Shown here piece by piece: positions 42,396 through 53,173 of a DNA stretch of 64,000 bases. The stretch is from Ciona savignyi (lineage: Eukaryota > Chordata > Ascidiacea > Phlebobranchia > Cionidae): assembly GCA_000149265.1 (NCBI GenBank), contig CH003228.1:718600-782599 (forward strand), read 5' to 3'. Below the pieces are notes generated by a model. That model worked only from the letters and a program-made list of their open reading frames with translations, did no database searches and was not told where the DNA came from. A program made the position numbers and the translations under genes. Numbering within the stretch: position 1 is the stretch's first letter; every line of letters starts with the position of its first letter.

Positions 42396-44538
42396 TTTGT
42401 ATTACAACCATATTTCTTCACAATCAACGACATCTTGACTGGTTTCTTCTGGCTGGAGAGCCTAAAAAAATTAACATATAATTGAATGTAAACAAGTATG
42501 TTCAAGTATATAAATTTTTGGATACAGGGAAATACTTAGTATATAAAATATGTCTAGATCGTAAAAGTAAACTGGTCTACGGAAACAATTTGCCTCGTTT
42601 CCATCTCCTATTATAATTCTTGGGTTAACCACACTTCACACATGTAAAGTCATACTCTCTATTCTGCATTGCACAAAAATGATAAAACCCATTTCTTAAA
42701 TCCTTAATTGGGATTGACCCAGAACTTTCTTTATACATAGCAACATAGGATATTGTTTCAGATTCTAAATAACCTGAGGGACATCCTCATACAAGTATTT
42801 ATCAGATTAACTTATGCCCCACTTAAGGATTTTTTTTTTAATTTGATGATCAGTTAGGTGTAGATAAGGCCCCAGTCCCTTACTCAAGGACACAACCAAT
42901 TACCAGTTATCGCTTTTACACAACTAACTTTTGTATTTTCCCACCACCTTTTCTGGTAAAACGAATAATCTTAATCAACTACCCAATGATGAGTAACTTA
43001 TTAAAAAATCATGCTCTTAATACTTAAAATTCTCAGTTCAATAAATATGTACTACACGCTTTTCAATGCAAGTAATAAAATAGTTAAACCATGTTTGATA
43101 CACTTACTTTCAGCATATTACATAAACATCATATAACAAGTAATTGATAAAGGGGATCTTACAGTCACAACAATAAACCAAGTTCTAAACTAAAGTTTTT
43201 GTGGTTCAGCATGAAAACAATTGTGTTACCTACCCATAAAAAAGCAAAACAACTCAAATGTTTTTTTACCTGTTATTGAATTGAATGTACATGCTTATTC
43301 ATCTCAGCTTCAATATTTTTCATTCCACTTCTTTCTTTTGCTGCAATATGAAATACCAGTAAAAGATATACAAATTGTCTTAACTAGTTAAAACCTTACT
43401 AACAATCCAAACAGAACATATTACAGATAACAAAATTGTTTACAAAGACAAATACTCCTATGATAGGATAGGATAAGATAGGATTTTGATGTTTATCCCC
43501 GTGAATAGGAAAACCAAGGGGGTTAGTTAACACAAATGCAATCATCAGATCACCTTGCGCCCACCGCCGGGTTACCAGAGCTATTGCAGTGTGTTATATA
43601 GAATACACCTGTTCCTTCATTTTTGTAAAACCCATTAATTCGCTGGTTTAGGCAAATGTTCGTTAAGACCCTTCACGAGGACACAACCGACTATCTTGCG
43701 ACCAGTTTCGAACCTACAACCCTTCGGTTGAAATGCGTCCGCACTATACCACCAGACTAAGCAGTCGAACCAGAATGATTTCTTATTTTTCATCAGATAA
43801 GGAAAAAATATTGGTTATGCATATGCCTAATCTTTCTTCATTGTTATAGTTATGGTTAGTTGATTGGTTAATATTAGTGTTGGGGACGAGTTAGAATTAG
43901 ATTTCCTGCTTACTGAGAATTTTCTCTAATCACCATTTCTCCTTTTTAAAAAACAATTAATTTTCTGATATAAAATCATTAATCATGATAACATACAGAT
44001 ACAGTAGATTCCTAGATGCGTTAATATTTGCAATACTTTTGCCATTTGAATTATAATCAATTCGGACGAATTATACAAATACTGATTAATTGTTACCTAT
44101 GCTACATTTTTAAGGGTCCTTTAAACAATAGCTTTCTTCCATCTTTTGAAATTGTGAATGTGGGCAGTGCCGCAGTGGTAGTGGCTGCGCTGCCTTTCTT
44201 TAAGACTTTTATTAGAATGTCCTGGACAAAGTATTCGACACTGAAAAACATATCCTAAAATGACACATAATAATTTAGTAAAAACTTTATTTGTCCATAT
44301 AGACCATTATGGTTATGTAATTAAAGGTTTCAGGTTATATATATATTTACCTTTCTTTTAACCAATATGCCATGGCGGCATGGCTGACTGATAAAACCCA
44401 ATGCTTTTAATGGGAGTTTTGAATTCTTTTGAGGAAAGTGTTGACAAATCCCTCTCATTACACACCATACACTTATTTTCGGACATATTGGATATGGCAT
44501 CATGATCTCCAAGGTTATATCACAATGTATCGTACTCA
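42396..44538 (-). other. Possible minus-strand exons inside the satellite-bounded unit
   Basis: Several exon-like stretches with acceptor/donor signals. 44538-44345 contains a short cysteine-bearing peptide (SENKCMVCNERDLS in one frame). 44260-44150 has a frame starting MFFSVEYFVQDILIKVLKK with a TTTTAG acceptor. 43350-43276 reads KERSGMKNIEAEMNKHVH before a stop. 42462-42396 reads ALQPEETSQDVVDCEEIWL and a stop. I could not link them with consistent phases and recognise no domain. They may be a decayed or fast-evolving gene of the element, or chance. Confidence 0.25.
43462..43769 (-). repeat. tRNA-derived SINE, minus orientation
   Basis: Full-length copy from GATAGGATAGGATAAG to the tRNA-like head ending CACCAGACTAAGCAGTCG, inserted within the satellite-bounded unit. 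Confidence 0.8.
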
Positions 44539-44786
44539 TATTTTCTAACCAACTTAACGATATTTGGAAGTCAAATCTTTAAGAATTTGCTGAAATAAAT
44601 ACACCTAATTAAAACCAATGCGCTATTGTTTTCACATAAAAACTATTTTGATCGAATTCAAAGAAATTTTAGTCAGGAAGCTCCTCAATATTCTTAGTCA
44701 TCTGCAACACTATTCAGAAACATCTTTCTATTACCTTCGTCTGATTAAAATCAATGCGCTCTTATGCTGTTTTAAAAAGTAACTTG

Positions 44787-45412
44787 TCGCCTAGAAAAAA
44801 GTGTCGTCTCCTCTATGAAAAAGTGTCGTGTCGCCTCTAAAAAAGTGGCGTGTCGCCTCTGAAAAAGTGGCGTGTCGCCTCTGAAAAAGTGGCGTGTCGC
44901 CTCGAAAAAAGTGGCGTGTCGCCTCTGAAAAAGTGGCGTATCGCCTCTGAAAAAGTGTCGTGTCGCCTCTGAAAAAGTGGCGTGTCGCCTCTGAAAAAGT
45001 GGCGTGTCGCCTCTGAAAAAGTGGCGTGTCGCCTCTGAAAAAGTGGCGTGTCGCCTCTGAAAAAGTGGCGTGTCGCCTCTGAAAAAGTGGCGTGTCGCCT
45101 CTAAAAAAGTGGCGTGTCGCCTCTGAAAAAGTGGCGTGTCGCCTCTGAAAAAGTGGCGTGTCGCCTCGAAAAAAGTGGCGTGTCGCCTCTGAAAAAGTGG
45201 CGTGTCGCCTCTGAAAAAGTGGCGTGTCGCCTCTGAAAAAGTGGCGTGTCGCCTCTGAAAAAGTGGCGTGTCGCCTCTGAAAAAGTGGCGTGTCGCCTCG
45301 AAAAAAGTGGCGTGTCGCCTCGAAAAAAGTGGCGTGTCGCCTCTGAAAAAGTGGCGTGTCGCCTCGAAAAAAGTGGCGTGTCGCCTCTGAAAAAGTGGCG
45401 TGTCGCATGCGT
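44787..45412 (-). repeat. 22-bp tandem array, right copy (inverted)
   Basis: About 28 units of the complement of the left-array repeat (CTCTGAAAAAGTGGCGTGTCG...), 22-bp period, diverged at the inner edge (about 44787-44850) and uniform toward the outer edge. Confidence 0.95.
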
Positions 45413-45436
45413 CATTTTTTGGTGAACAGCCCGTCT

Positions 45437-45445
45437 CACAGAAAA
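45437..45445. repeat. Right 9-bp direct repeat of the satellite-bounded unit
   Basis: CACAGAAAA, identical to 39914-39922. Confidence 0.55.
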
Positions 45446-46928
45446 AGAGTCACAAAGGTTTTTGGAACAGGCACACAGCCGCGCATGCATTAATGGCTTA
45501 CTTTTAACAATTATTAACAAATGTTTTAAATTAAAGCCTCTTGTCAAGCACAGTAGTGAAATAAGACTAAATTCCCAAAACAGCCCGATGGAGTTTTTTA
45601 CGGCTTCGGGGAATTCCCCTGGGTTTGGTACATAAATTTCTGTTTTTACATAGCCTATCTGGGTCATGTTATCCAACAATTCTCAAAGTTTTAATCCGAT
45701 TTAACGACTTCTTGTTGGAGATGTCGGGGCGATATGGTATGCTTGTCACAATCATGATTTAGGAACAAATTAGAATTTTTAGGAAAAATAGGTATTTTAA
45801 TTCTTTTTCTCATATGATGAAGCTTCATTGCGATTCCATTACCCCCTGTGGTAGATGTCGTAACAACATGGTATGTCTGTCCCAATCATGATTCAGGGAC
45901 ATATCTTTGTTTTTAATGAAATTACCCTAAATAAAATTTCTTTTAATAAGCACAGCAGTGGCTAACGGTCTAACATTCCACCAACTCTGAATAAAATTGG
46001 AGAAGCGCTATCCAAAAAAAAAGCAAAAAACACCATTTTTTAACGTCCCAGGGGAAATTCCCTTGGATTTACCACCAAGAATTTGTCTTTTGCTTATCTA
46101 ATCTAGGCCATGTAGTCTAACAAATGACAAATTTTTATTGCGATTTCATTATATACAGAAAAAATAATAGGTGTCCCATTTTTCCAAATCGGACCCATAA
46201 TTAACTGGTCTTATTTTAAATTAACAATCTAATTATAAGATCCGTTACTCAAATCCTGCCACCGGAAGCCTAGTTTTTACAAAACTTAAAATAAAAGCTC
46301 GGGCCTGCAACCTCCCAACAGTACCAACATAGGAAAACCACCATTATTGTTGCTGTGAAAAAAAACTAACCTAAACACCATGGACTAATGTTATGGCTGT
46401 CAAATCTCGCAGCACATGAAGATCATTTTAAATGGTTGTCTTTAGCCACATTGCTGATCACAAGGTATATCTTAAGCGTTATAGAATATACCCAGCACAT
46501 CACATTGCAATAGCTGTGGTGTATAAATTATGATGATGTTAAAATATCACATGCATACACAGAGATAAACAAATAAGTATATTGTTTTGTGTGACAAAGT
46601 TGATCGGGTAACTAATGTACTAGCAAGTTTATGTTTATGTTTACAGCGCCAGTTATTCTCATGTAGATACAACAACCTGTAAGTGACTTTTAAACAGTAA
46701 TGTATAAAGTAACTGGTGGTTATTCTGTGGTGGTGACTTTTTAATTACTAACCACTTGTAAGTAACTAGAGTAACAATAAAAAGAATAGTTGAATTATGA
46801 TTTTATCAAAGGAAATAAAACAGAAAGATAAGGTGAATGCAAAGACTGAAAAAAAACGCACATTCCGAAGTTTAAATTGAACAATAAATTAAAATACGTT
46901 TTGGTAAAAAAAACATAACAAAATTTGT
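45446..46928. other. Intergenic with internal duplications
   Basis: A diverged duplication: a block around 45716-45770 (GAGATGTCGGGGCGATATGG ... CAATCATGATT) recurs at 45850-45905, and a GGGAATTCCC(C/T)TGG block at 45608 recurs as GGGAAATTCCCTTGG at 46052. 46430-46580 is an old SINE fragment (CACATTGCAATAGCTGTGG). No gene seen. Confidence 0.5.
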
Positions 46929-48349
46929 TTAAGTGGTCATATCTCGTAATCTGTTTTGGCTTAAGGCTGATGGTTTTGGAACATTCTCAAAGCCATCACT
47001 CTCCATTATCAATGACCTTTCTAAAATAATTCGTCCCTCTTTATAACGTTGACTTTCTTCAGTGGCATATTCATACATCCAACCTAGTTTAGTATTGCAG
47101 TTCTTACAAGCCACATCACGCACCATATGGCTACCAGTCAGCATTACACGATCTTGCACATCACTGTAGATCAAATTTACCACCTAAAAAATAAAGGATA
47201 AAAACTATAGTATTGCACATAAATACCATTAGTAAATTTAATATATATAAGTGTTGTGCCAATCGCGATCTTGATCGTGATATTTCGGTTATCTCTAAAC
47301 ACTAAATGTGCATAAACCAGGTAAAACACCAGCCAAAACCAAAATAAAATAGTGACAAAATTGTATGTGTTCTGCAATTTTGACTTCCACGACTACAACT
47401 GACATTTACGGTAATGTATCTTTCATTGGCACACACATTATGTGATGATGTACGTTGTACTTTTGGCCCCCGCTTTAAAAAATGTTTGGACGCTTTCGCA
47501 CTAGAGATGTGCTTTCGGTAATAACTGGAATAATTTAAATAATTAACACTCATGAGATTGACCAACCACGATAATACATCCCTGTCAGACTGAACCCGCA
47601 CTTCAATTAACCCGCATGTAATTAAACTTGCACGTAGAATTAAACCTACTTATGACTGAAGGTAACTTAACATGACTAGGCAGTTAGGAAATAAAGGTAT
47701 CTACTGTTAAAAATTTATTATCTCTTTGTTGTCAAATGTATCACTAAATAGTAAATAAATACCAAACTAACCTTTTTTAGAAACAAATGTGTTCTAAAGT
47801 GTAACAGAATTGTAAGTATAGTAGAATATATTCAGATATGTATTACATATAAACCACATTTTGTACTTTTTAAAACGGCAAGAGTGAACAATAAAATAAA
47901 TGGTTGAATATTGAATCATTTGGAGCGCTTGGATCGCTTACTATACTTCGTAATTGCAAAAGCCATGATATTAATGTTAGGGTTGGGGTTAAAGTTAGTT
48001 CTGGGGTTAAGATTAGTGTTTAAGACAGGGTTAGAATTACTTTCCACAGCGATGTAAGTGATCCAATCGATCCTGTAGTATTTAGAGGCACCCGAAATAT
48101 TGTAATGTTTTTATCGTTTTCCAGTGATTACTCTTGCAATTAAAATCCATTTAATTCCTTCAGTCAAGTTAATTTCAAAACTAGTATAAAATCTTATAGT
48201 TTTATTACCTTATTAAATAAAAAGGCCCGTCCAGTTGCACCAGTAAATCTGGTGGAAATTAGCTCGGATCGGTTTGTTAATGATGTGTCACAAGTTGCAC
48301 AGGAAAACAGTCGAGCACCGCCACTATGTTCCAAAAATATTCTACCCAT
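46929..48349 (-). CDS. YPEL5: Yippee-like protein 5
   Basis: Two coding exons, 48349-48209 (47 codons) and 47183-46929 (84 residues plus stop), joined in phase 0 to give 131 residues; human YPEL5 has 121. The sequence starts [20 protein letters not shown] and has the Yippee zinc-binding pairs CATC (Cys17/Cys20) and CKNC in the second exon. The blocks [32 protein letters not shown] and [19 protein letters not shown] distinguish YPEL5 from YPEL1-4. YPEL5 is known as a small partner of the GID/CTLH E3 ubiquitin ligase and localises near centrosomes and the spindle. The C-terminal ten or so residues after FENVP are longer than in vertebrates. Confidence 0.95.
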
Positions 48350-48589
48350 CGCTTCTTCTGTTCAAATAATCCAAATAAATAAACAATAGAAGTTACAATA
48401 CTATATTCGAGACGTAGGCTACTTAAAACCGGGCAAAGGCGGACGGACTGCTGATACCACAGTAATTGTGGCAGAATAATCGGATAAAACAATATCGCAG
48501 AGCTTGAATTAAAATAAAACTAACAGCCGGTAAATTATTAAATAAATACAATACATACTTCATGATAAAAATAATAATAGGACGAAGTG

Positions 48590-48680
48590 ATTTAAATCAT
48601 AGAGATACTAATATACACATTAGTATCTCTATGCATATATTAGTATATCTATGTGTATATTAGTATCTCTATGCTTTAAA
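48590..48680. repeat. Foldback (palindromic) sequence near YPEL5
   Basis: Arms of about 29 bases: TTTAAATCATAGAGATACTA... at the left and its complement ...TAGTATCTCTATGCTTTAAA at the right, with a further internal copy of TTAGTATCTCTATG. It can form one long or two short hairpins. About 240 bp upstream of the YPEL5 start codon; probably a tiny MITE. Confidence 0.75.
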
Positions 48681-48874
48681 TGGAAATATAAAACGCAAAA
48701 CGACGGAAGACGAAAACAAAAAGTATTTTACTTCTACCTGAGTTTTTTATTTTTTACAGGGAGGCACTAAACTAGATAACTTTTGTTTTTTTGGCGCCTT
48801 TCCGCTTTGCTGGAGTATCTTGCCACAGTTTTTTGTTTCATTGTTTGATTTTCAGTTAACGTCATATTTGTTTT

Positions 48875-48877
<3 letters not shown>

Positions 48878-48918
<41 letters not shown>
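48878..48918. repeat. (TA)n microsatellite
   Basis: About 20 uninterrupted TA units. Confidence 0.95.
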
Positions 48919-48921
<3 letters not shown>

Positions 48922-49484
48922 TTACCATAATTTCTTGGGCATAATCCGAAACAAACTCAAGACTATGAATAAAATAACTGGACGAAAAAACAAATAATGA
49001 CGTAAAGTAATAATGACGCAATAAACTTCACTCATTATTCCTTAACTAAAGGATCTCTCAAGCTATGCGCGATATATAACTCAACCTAATAAGCTAAAAA
49101 AATAAGATATTAAAATAAGCCTCGAGTTAAAGCAAAGTTATGCCTTTTGAGAGAAAATGATATCATAATTTTGCATTAGGTTGGATTTAATTTTGAAAAT
49201 TTTAGTAAGGTAAAATTCCCGGACATTTTGCTAACCGGGACTGGACACCAGGACAGACGTTTAAACTGGAACTGCCCCGGCCAAACCGGGACATGGTAGG
49301 TAGCCTATACAATGCCCAAAAAACAGTGCAGTTTAATAAACCTAACAGCTTTGTATAAGGTGCATTTTAACTGGTTGATTTCCCGTTCATGTTCTACCAT
49401 TTTGACGTCACCATCTTCTGCCAGTCACTCCTTATAATTTGGCAGCGGGCCAAACGCAGCCCGTCATCCGAAAAGTGAATGCAA

Positions 49485-49575
49485 AAGAATAGGATAGGAT
49501 ATTCATGTTTAACCCCGTGAGTGTGTTGTATATGATAGACACGTTTCTTCAATTTACCGCTAGACGAACGGCCGG
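49485..49575 (-). repeat. Internally deleted SINE
   Basis: AGGATAGGATATTCATGTTT and CCCCGTGAG join directly to TGTGTTGTATATGATAGACA, and the end is CCGCTAGACGAACGGCCGG. About two thirds of the body is missing. Confidence 0.7.
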
Positions 49576-50635
49576 AAACCCATCCTATCCAAAAGCTGAA
49601 ACAACGTGGCTACCAACGCGTCAAGTTTATCCAGACTCTTTGTGATCCCCGCGCTTATTGCCTATAAACTATATGCCAAGTTGAAGGTATTTACATGGGC
49701 AACAACATAACCAGAAAATAAGTATGCAAATACTCTACATATGCGTTAATATTACAAATATTCATATTCGGTGTTACATTGAAATCACTACGTCACATAC
49801 CCAAATTTAAGTCAATAGAATTGTAAATGATTTGTAGACGTAGCATCAACCGACCTCGCAAGTTAAACTTTCTTTTTGAAGCGCGTAAATAGGAACGTTG
49901 AAGGTATTGTTATACTGGTATATACATTTTTTGGATCACACGCTCTTAAACGTGTAAACAATTTATGTTCTGACTTATTATGTATTAGTATATCTTAATG
50001 ATCTGTGTAGAAAAGTTGCATTCGAAACAAAATAGGCATACCACTATTGTAAAACGATGTTATTCAAACATTGTGCGACTGTTATTTATTCTGATTGAAT
50101 TTACTGATTCGACATACCAGCAACGATAATCAGTTGATAAGCAGCGTTTCGTAACTTCTACTGTTCGTTAATATTCTTAATGCTACATTGATTATATTTA
50201 TTTCATTTATAGAAAATCGTTTATTAAACACCGAAACGAAAGTGTTGTGCGACGAGTTTATACTTATCAACAATCGCGTTGGAAACTCCCAGCGCACCTT
50301 AGTGTAGCAATTCTGGGCGAAAGCAGGTCTGCCTACACGGAAGAATCTACAGCACCTTCCAAAATTGCATAATATGACAATTGTTCCGGTCTCTTCAAAG
50401 TGACATCTTACTAAAGTCAGCCCTTTTAAGTTGCTTCATAGCCTAATGCCAGTGCTTTTCATATTGTCAAATGACGACATTCTGTAATTGCATTGTTTCT
50501 TCGGCAACTTACAGTATGTCGAAGTGGGATATGATTTTTATGTCTTATCCAATTAGATGGTGAAATGCGAGTGCGCTTACCACACGGGCCATTTACCAAT
50601 TAACTTGCGAATACTATATGGTGCATTACCTAAGT

Positions 50636-50705
50636 GAAAATCGTCAGATGACTCAACGCTCATCGTCGGGTTACAAGAGCTATTACAGTTTGTTGTATAA
50701 AATTT
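50636..50705 (-). repeat. SINE fragment
   Basis: AATCGTCAGATGACTCAACG, CGTCGGGTTACAAGAGCTAT and TGTTGTATAAAA match the SINE body in minus orientation; both ends are lost. Confidence 0.55.
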
Positions 50706-53173
50706 AGAAGCAAACGGCATTAACCCACTATACCATATAAGTATTACTTCAAAACAACTCGATTTACCAAATCACAACCAATTAGCTAAATATCGGTACA
50801 GCCTACGATCAACCCTCTAAGAAAATACAATAACATAATCTTTAAACTTTATTTTCAAAATTATCTTGCTTGCAATTTCTTTGTAAATTAAATTAAACTA
50901 ATGGGTTACCGAGTTATCTATCCAAACTTGTTATCCATGTTTTCTAAATAAAGTTATTAATGGGTATTTTATGTTTGAATATTTGTTTAAAATGATTTTT
51001 TTTACTAATTTATGCCAGACTTGTGTGACAATACCACAATTGGCCTACGTTGAAAATTCAGGTTTATGACGTTTTACGTGTTTTTACAAATTTGCGTGTT
51101 TTTACAAATTTGATCTGATAAGAAATTTGTTTTGACTACACATTGTCGGCATTGTTCCACATTGTAGTATGCGATTTCCTTTTCCTTTATCTGCGCCAAG
51201 GCCGTGATAGGTGTACGCCCATTTATATCGATCATTTAGTCGTAAAAACAGAATTTCACCATAGTATTAAAGAAAAATAATTATAACACCTGATTACCTG
51301 GTATATGAAACAGCTGTACAGTTCAAAATCAATAAACAATTTTCAAGAAAACGTTACTAAATTTCCAAAATTCTACTTTTAAAAAAAATCAAAAAACAAT
51401 AATGAGTGTTTAACAAGGTTAAAATTTTAGAGGCGTTAACTAAGCTATGTATATTATGTACAATGGTAAATTTGGGGTTAAAATATAAAAAGTATACCTC
51501 CTTTTTACTTTATTCGACGATTAATTAGTTTTTGTTTTATTGCATGATATTTTTTTTACTACATGATATCCTGAATAGCCTTATAAGATAAAAAAAAAGT
51601 TTTATAAGGGAAGGAATCACATTCACTCATAATTAATTATAATTCCGCACAATAATTCCGCGTTTATCATGCACTTAAATCCATTACAAACGAAATAAAG
51701 AAATCACAAGACAAACACTATGAACGCATATTTGTGCTGTACTTATTATAACCACATTTTGAATTAAAAATGTTATCAAACGCGTGCAGCCGCCCATGCC
51801 GATATAATCATCATCATTCACTGCGTCCGTTCCTGTATGCGGACTGCATATGAGTCGATCAGGTTGTCAGGACGTCCGGCTTATTCTTATATAAGAAAAA
51901 AAACATATTTTTAGACACAAAAGCCTATTCTATTAACCTGATGAGAATGTGTTGATACAAGACAGGGCGCTTAAAGACCAACACACACACAAGGGAGAAC
52001 GTTTCACAATTTGTCAATGAAAAGGAATCAATATCTTTGGTTAATCGGACATCTATGTTTACGAAGGCTGTATATACAAGTTCTAAATTATGTCTAATTT
52101 TGTTATTATAGTATATATATTGTTAAATATTGCTTAAAATTCTGTTGAAGCAGACAGAGGAAGATTACGTATAGATATATTGTTTACTTATATTGGACCA
52201 TCGTGGAAAGTAATTTTATACCTTAAGGTATATTGAACGGTAGCAATTATCCAAACTGTTAAAATCTGTGTTACTAAGGTTCGCGCCTTATTCCCTTGAG
52301 GCCGGAGTATTGGTTGGAGTAGTACGGTAATTATTTCAGCTTGCGATTATCGAACGAGACAATCCGCAAGCTGCGAAACACTACCCGTACCCATTGGTTG
52401 TAGATATGTCATTAGCCGCAGATGTCCCATTCTATGTCAACAAAACTAGAAAACCTAATATACATAGTCTTTTATGTTCCTCATAACGCAGTGCAAACTA
52501 CAGTTCATAAGGCAGTGCAAGTAGAATATTAAATTAAATATGGAATTAGGTAACTTCCCGAATCTTCTTAAATTGCATTACTGTTGTTTTTCTACTCAAA
52601 GTTTTGAAAGAAGATTAGATTTAATAAAAATTCATCATGGTTGCCATAATTTGATAGCCTGAATCAATGCAATTTTATCGATAGTGTACTGGCTTTTAAG
52701 CGTGAAAGAATACCATAGCCAGCATAGAATGTGTCCGAATGAGGATCAGAAAGTTTAAGGTTCTATAGTAATGTTTTTAGTTGTAGTTGTCTTAAACACG
52801 AAAATAGTTTCCTATATGGAAAGGTTAAAATTTAATGATTAGGTCGGCATCTTTTTAACGCATTCGATATAATTCACTGTTCTTGCAAAAAAGGCTTTAG
52901 CGCGTAGTCGATTAATCATTTTTTGGCGGGTCATTTTAATCACGTACCAGAAGAGATTAGATGAATGCACCACCTTTCTCGAAAAAAAAACAATTATCGA
53001 ATGTCGTAGCCCAGACATGGAGAAGAACGTTGTTAACGGACAAATATTTTTCGACTGAGTTCAAGCTTGTTGGTGGAATCTATAATATATGGTTAGGTAG
53101 TTCCGAAACCATTTTATTTTCAGACTTAATAAATACCTTGCAATTAAGGGTATTGTATAGGTAGTTTTATAAA

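Larger units (their letters stand above)
39923..45436. mobile_element. Candidate 5.5-kb transposon with 22-bp satellite arrays as inverted ends
   Basis: Two arrays of the same 22-bp repeat lie in opposite orientation and enclose 4.3 kb. Outside the arrays the two edges are also inverted copies: GGACTATACACCAGAAAATG at the left and, on the other strand, GGGCTGTTCACCAAAAAATG at the right, both followed by a CGCATGCGACACGCC junction. In both arrays the outer units are uniform and the inner ones carry the same CGACACTTTTT variant, so they mirror each other. The whole is flanked by the 9-bp direct repeat CACAGAAAA. This fits a DNA transposon with long, internally repeated termini; 9 bp would suggest the Mutator superfamily, but no MULE transposase was recognised inside. 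Confidence 0.6.
48350..53173. other. Gene-poor stretch between YPEL5 and the GPCR
   Basis: Contains a foldback at 48590-48680, a (TA)n run at about 48878-48918, an internally deleted SINE at 49485-49575 and a SINE fragment at 50636-50705. The rest is AT-rich with no supported gene. The 67-codon frame at 52961-53164, just before the GPCR start, has no recognisable features and probably lies in the promoter or 5' UTR. Confidence 0.5.

Noticed and set aside
44155-44200. tRNA-like GCCGCAGTGGTAGTGGCTGC
   Set aside because: Only an A-box-like string; no B-box or stems. It overlaps a possible exon on the other strand.
39950-45412. CRISPR-like regular repeats
   Set aside because: The units are contiguous, with no unique spacers, in an intron-rich eukaryotic sequence.
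52961-53164. 67-codon frame just upstream of the GPCR as an N-terminal extension
   Set aside because: It ends in a stop before the GPCR ATG and has no signal peptide or splice donor that would join it in phase.
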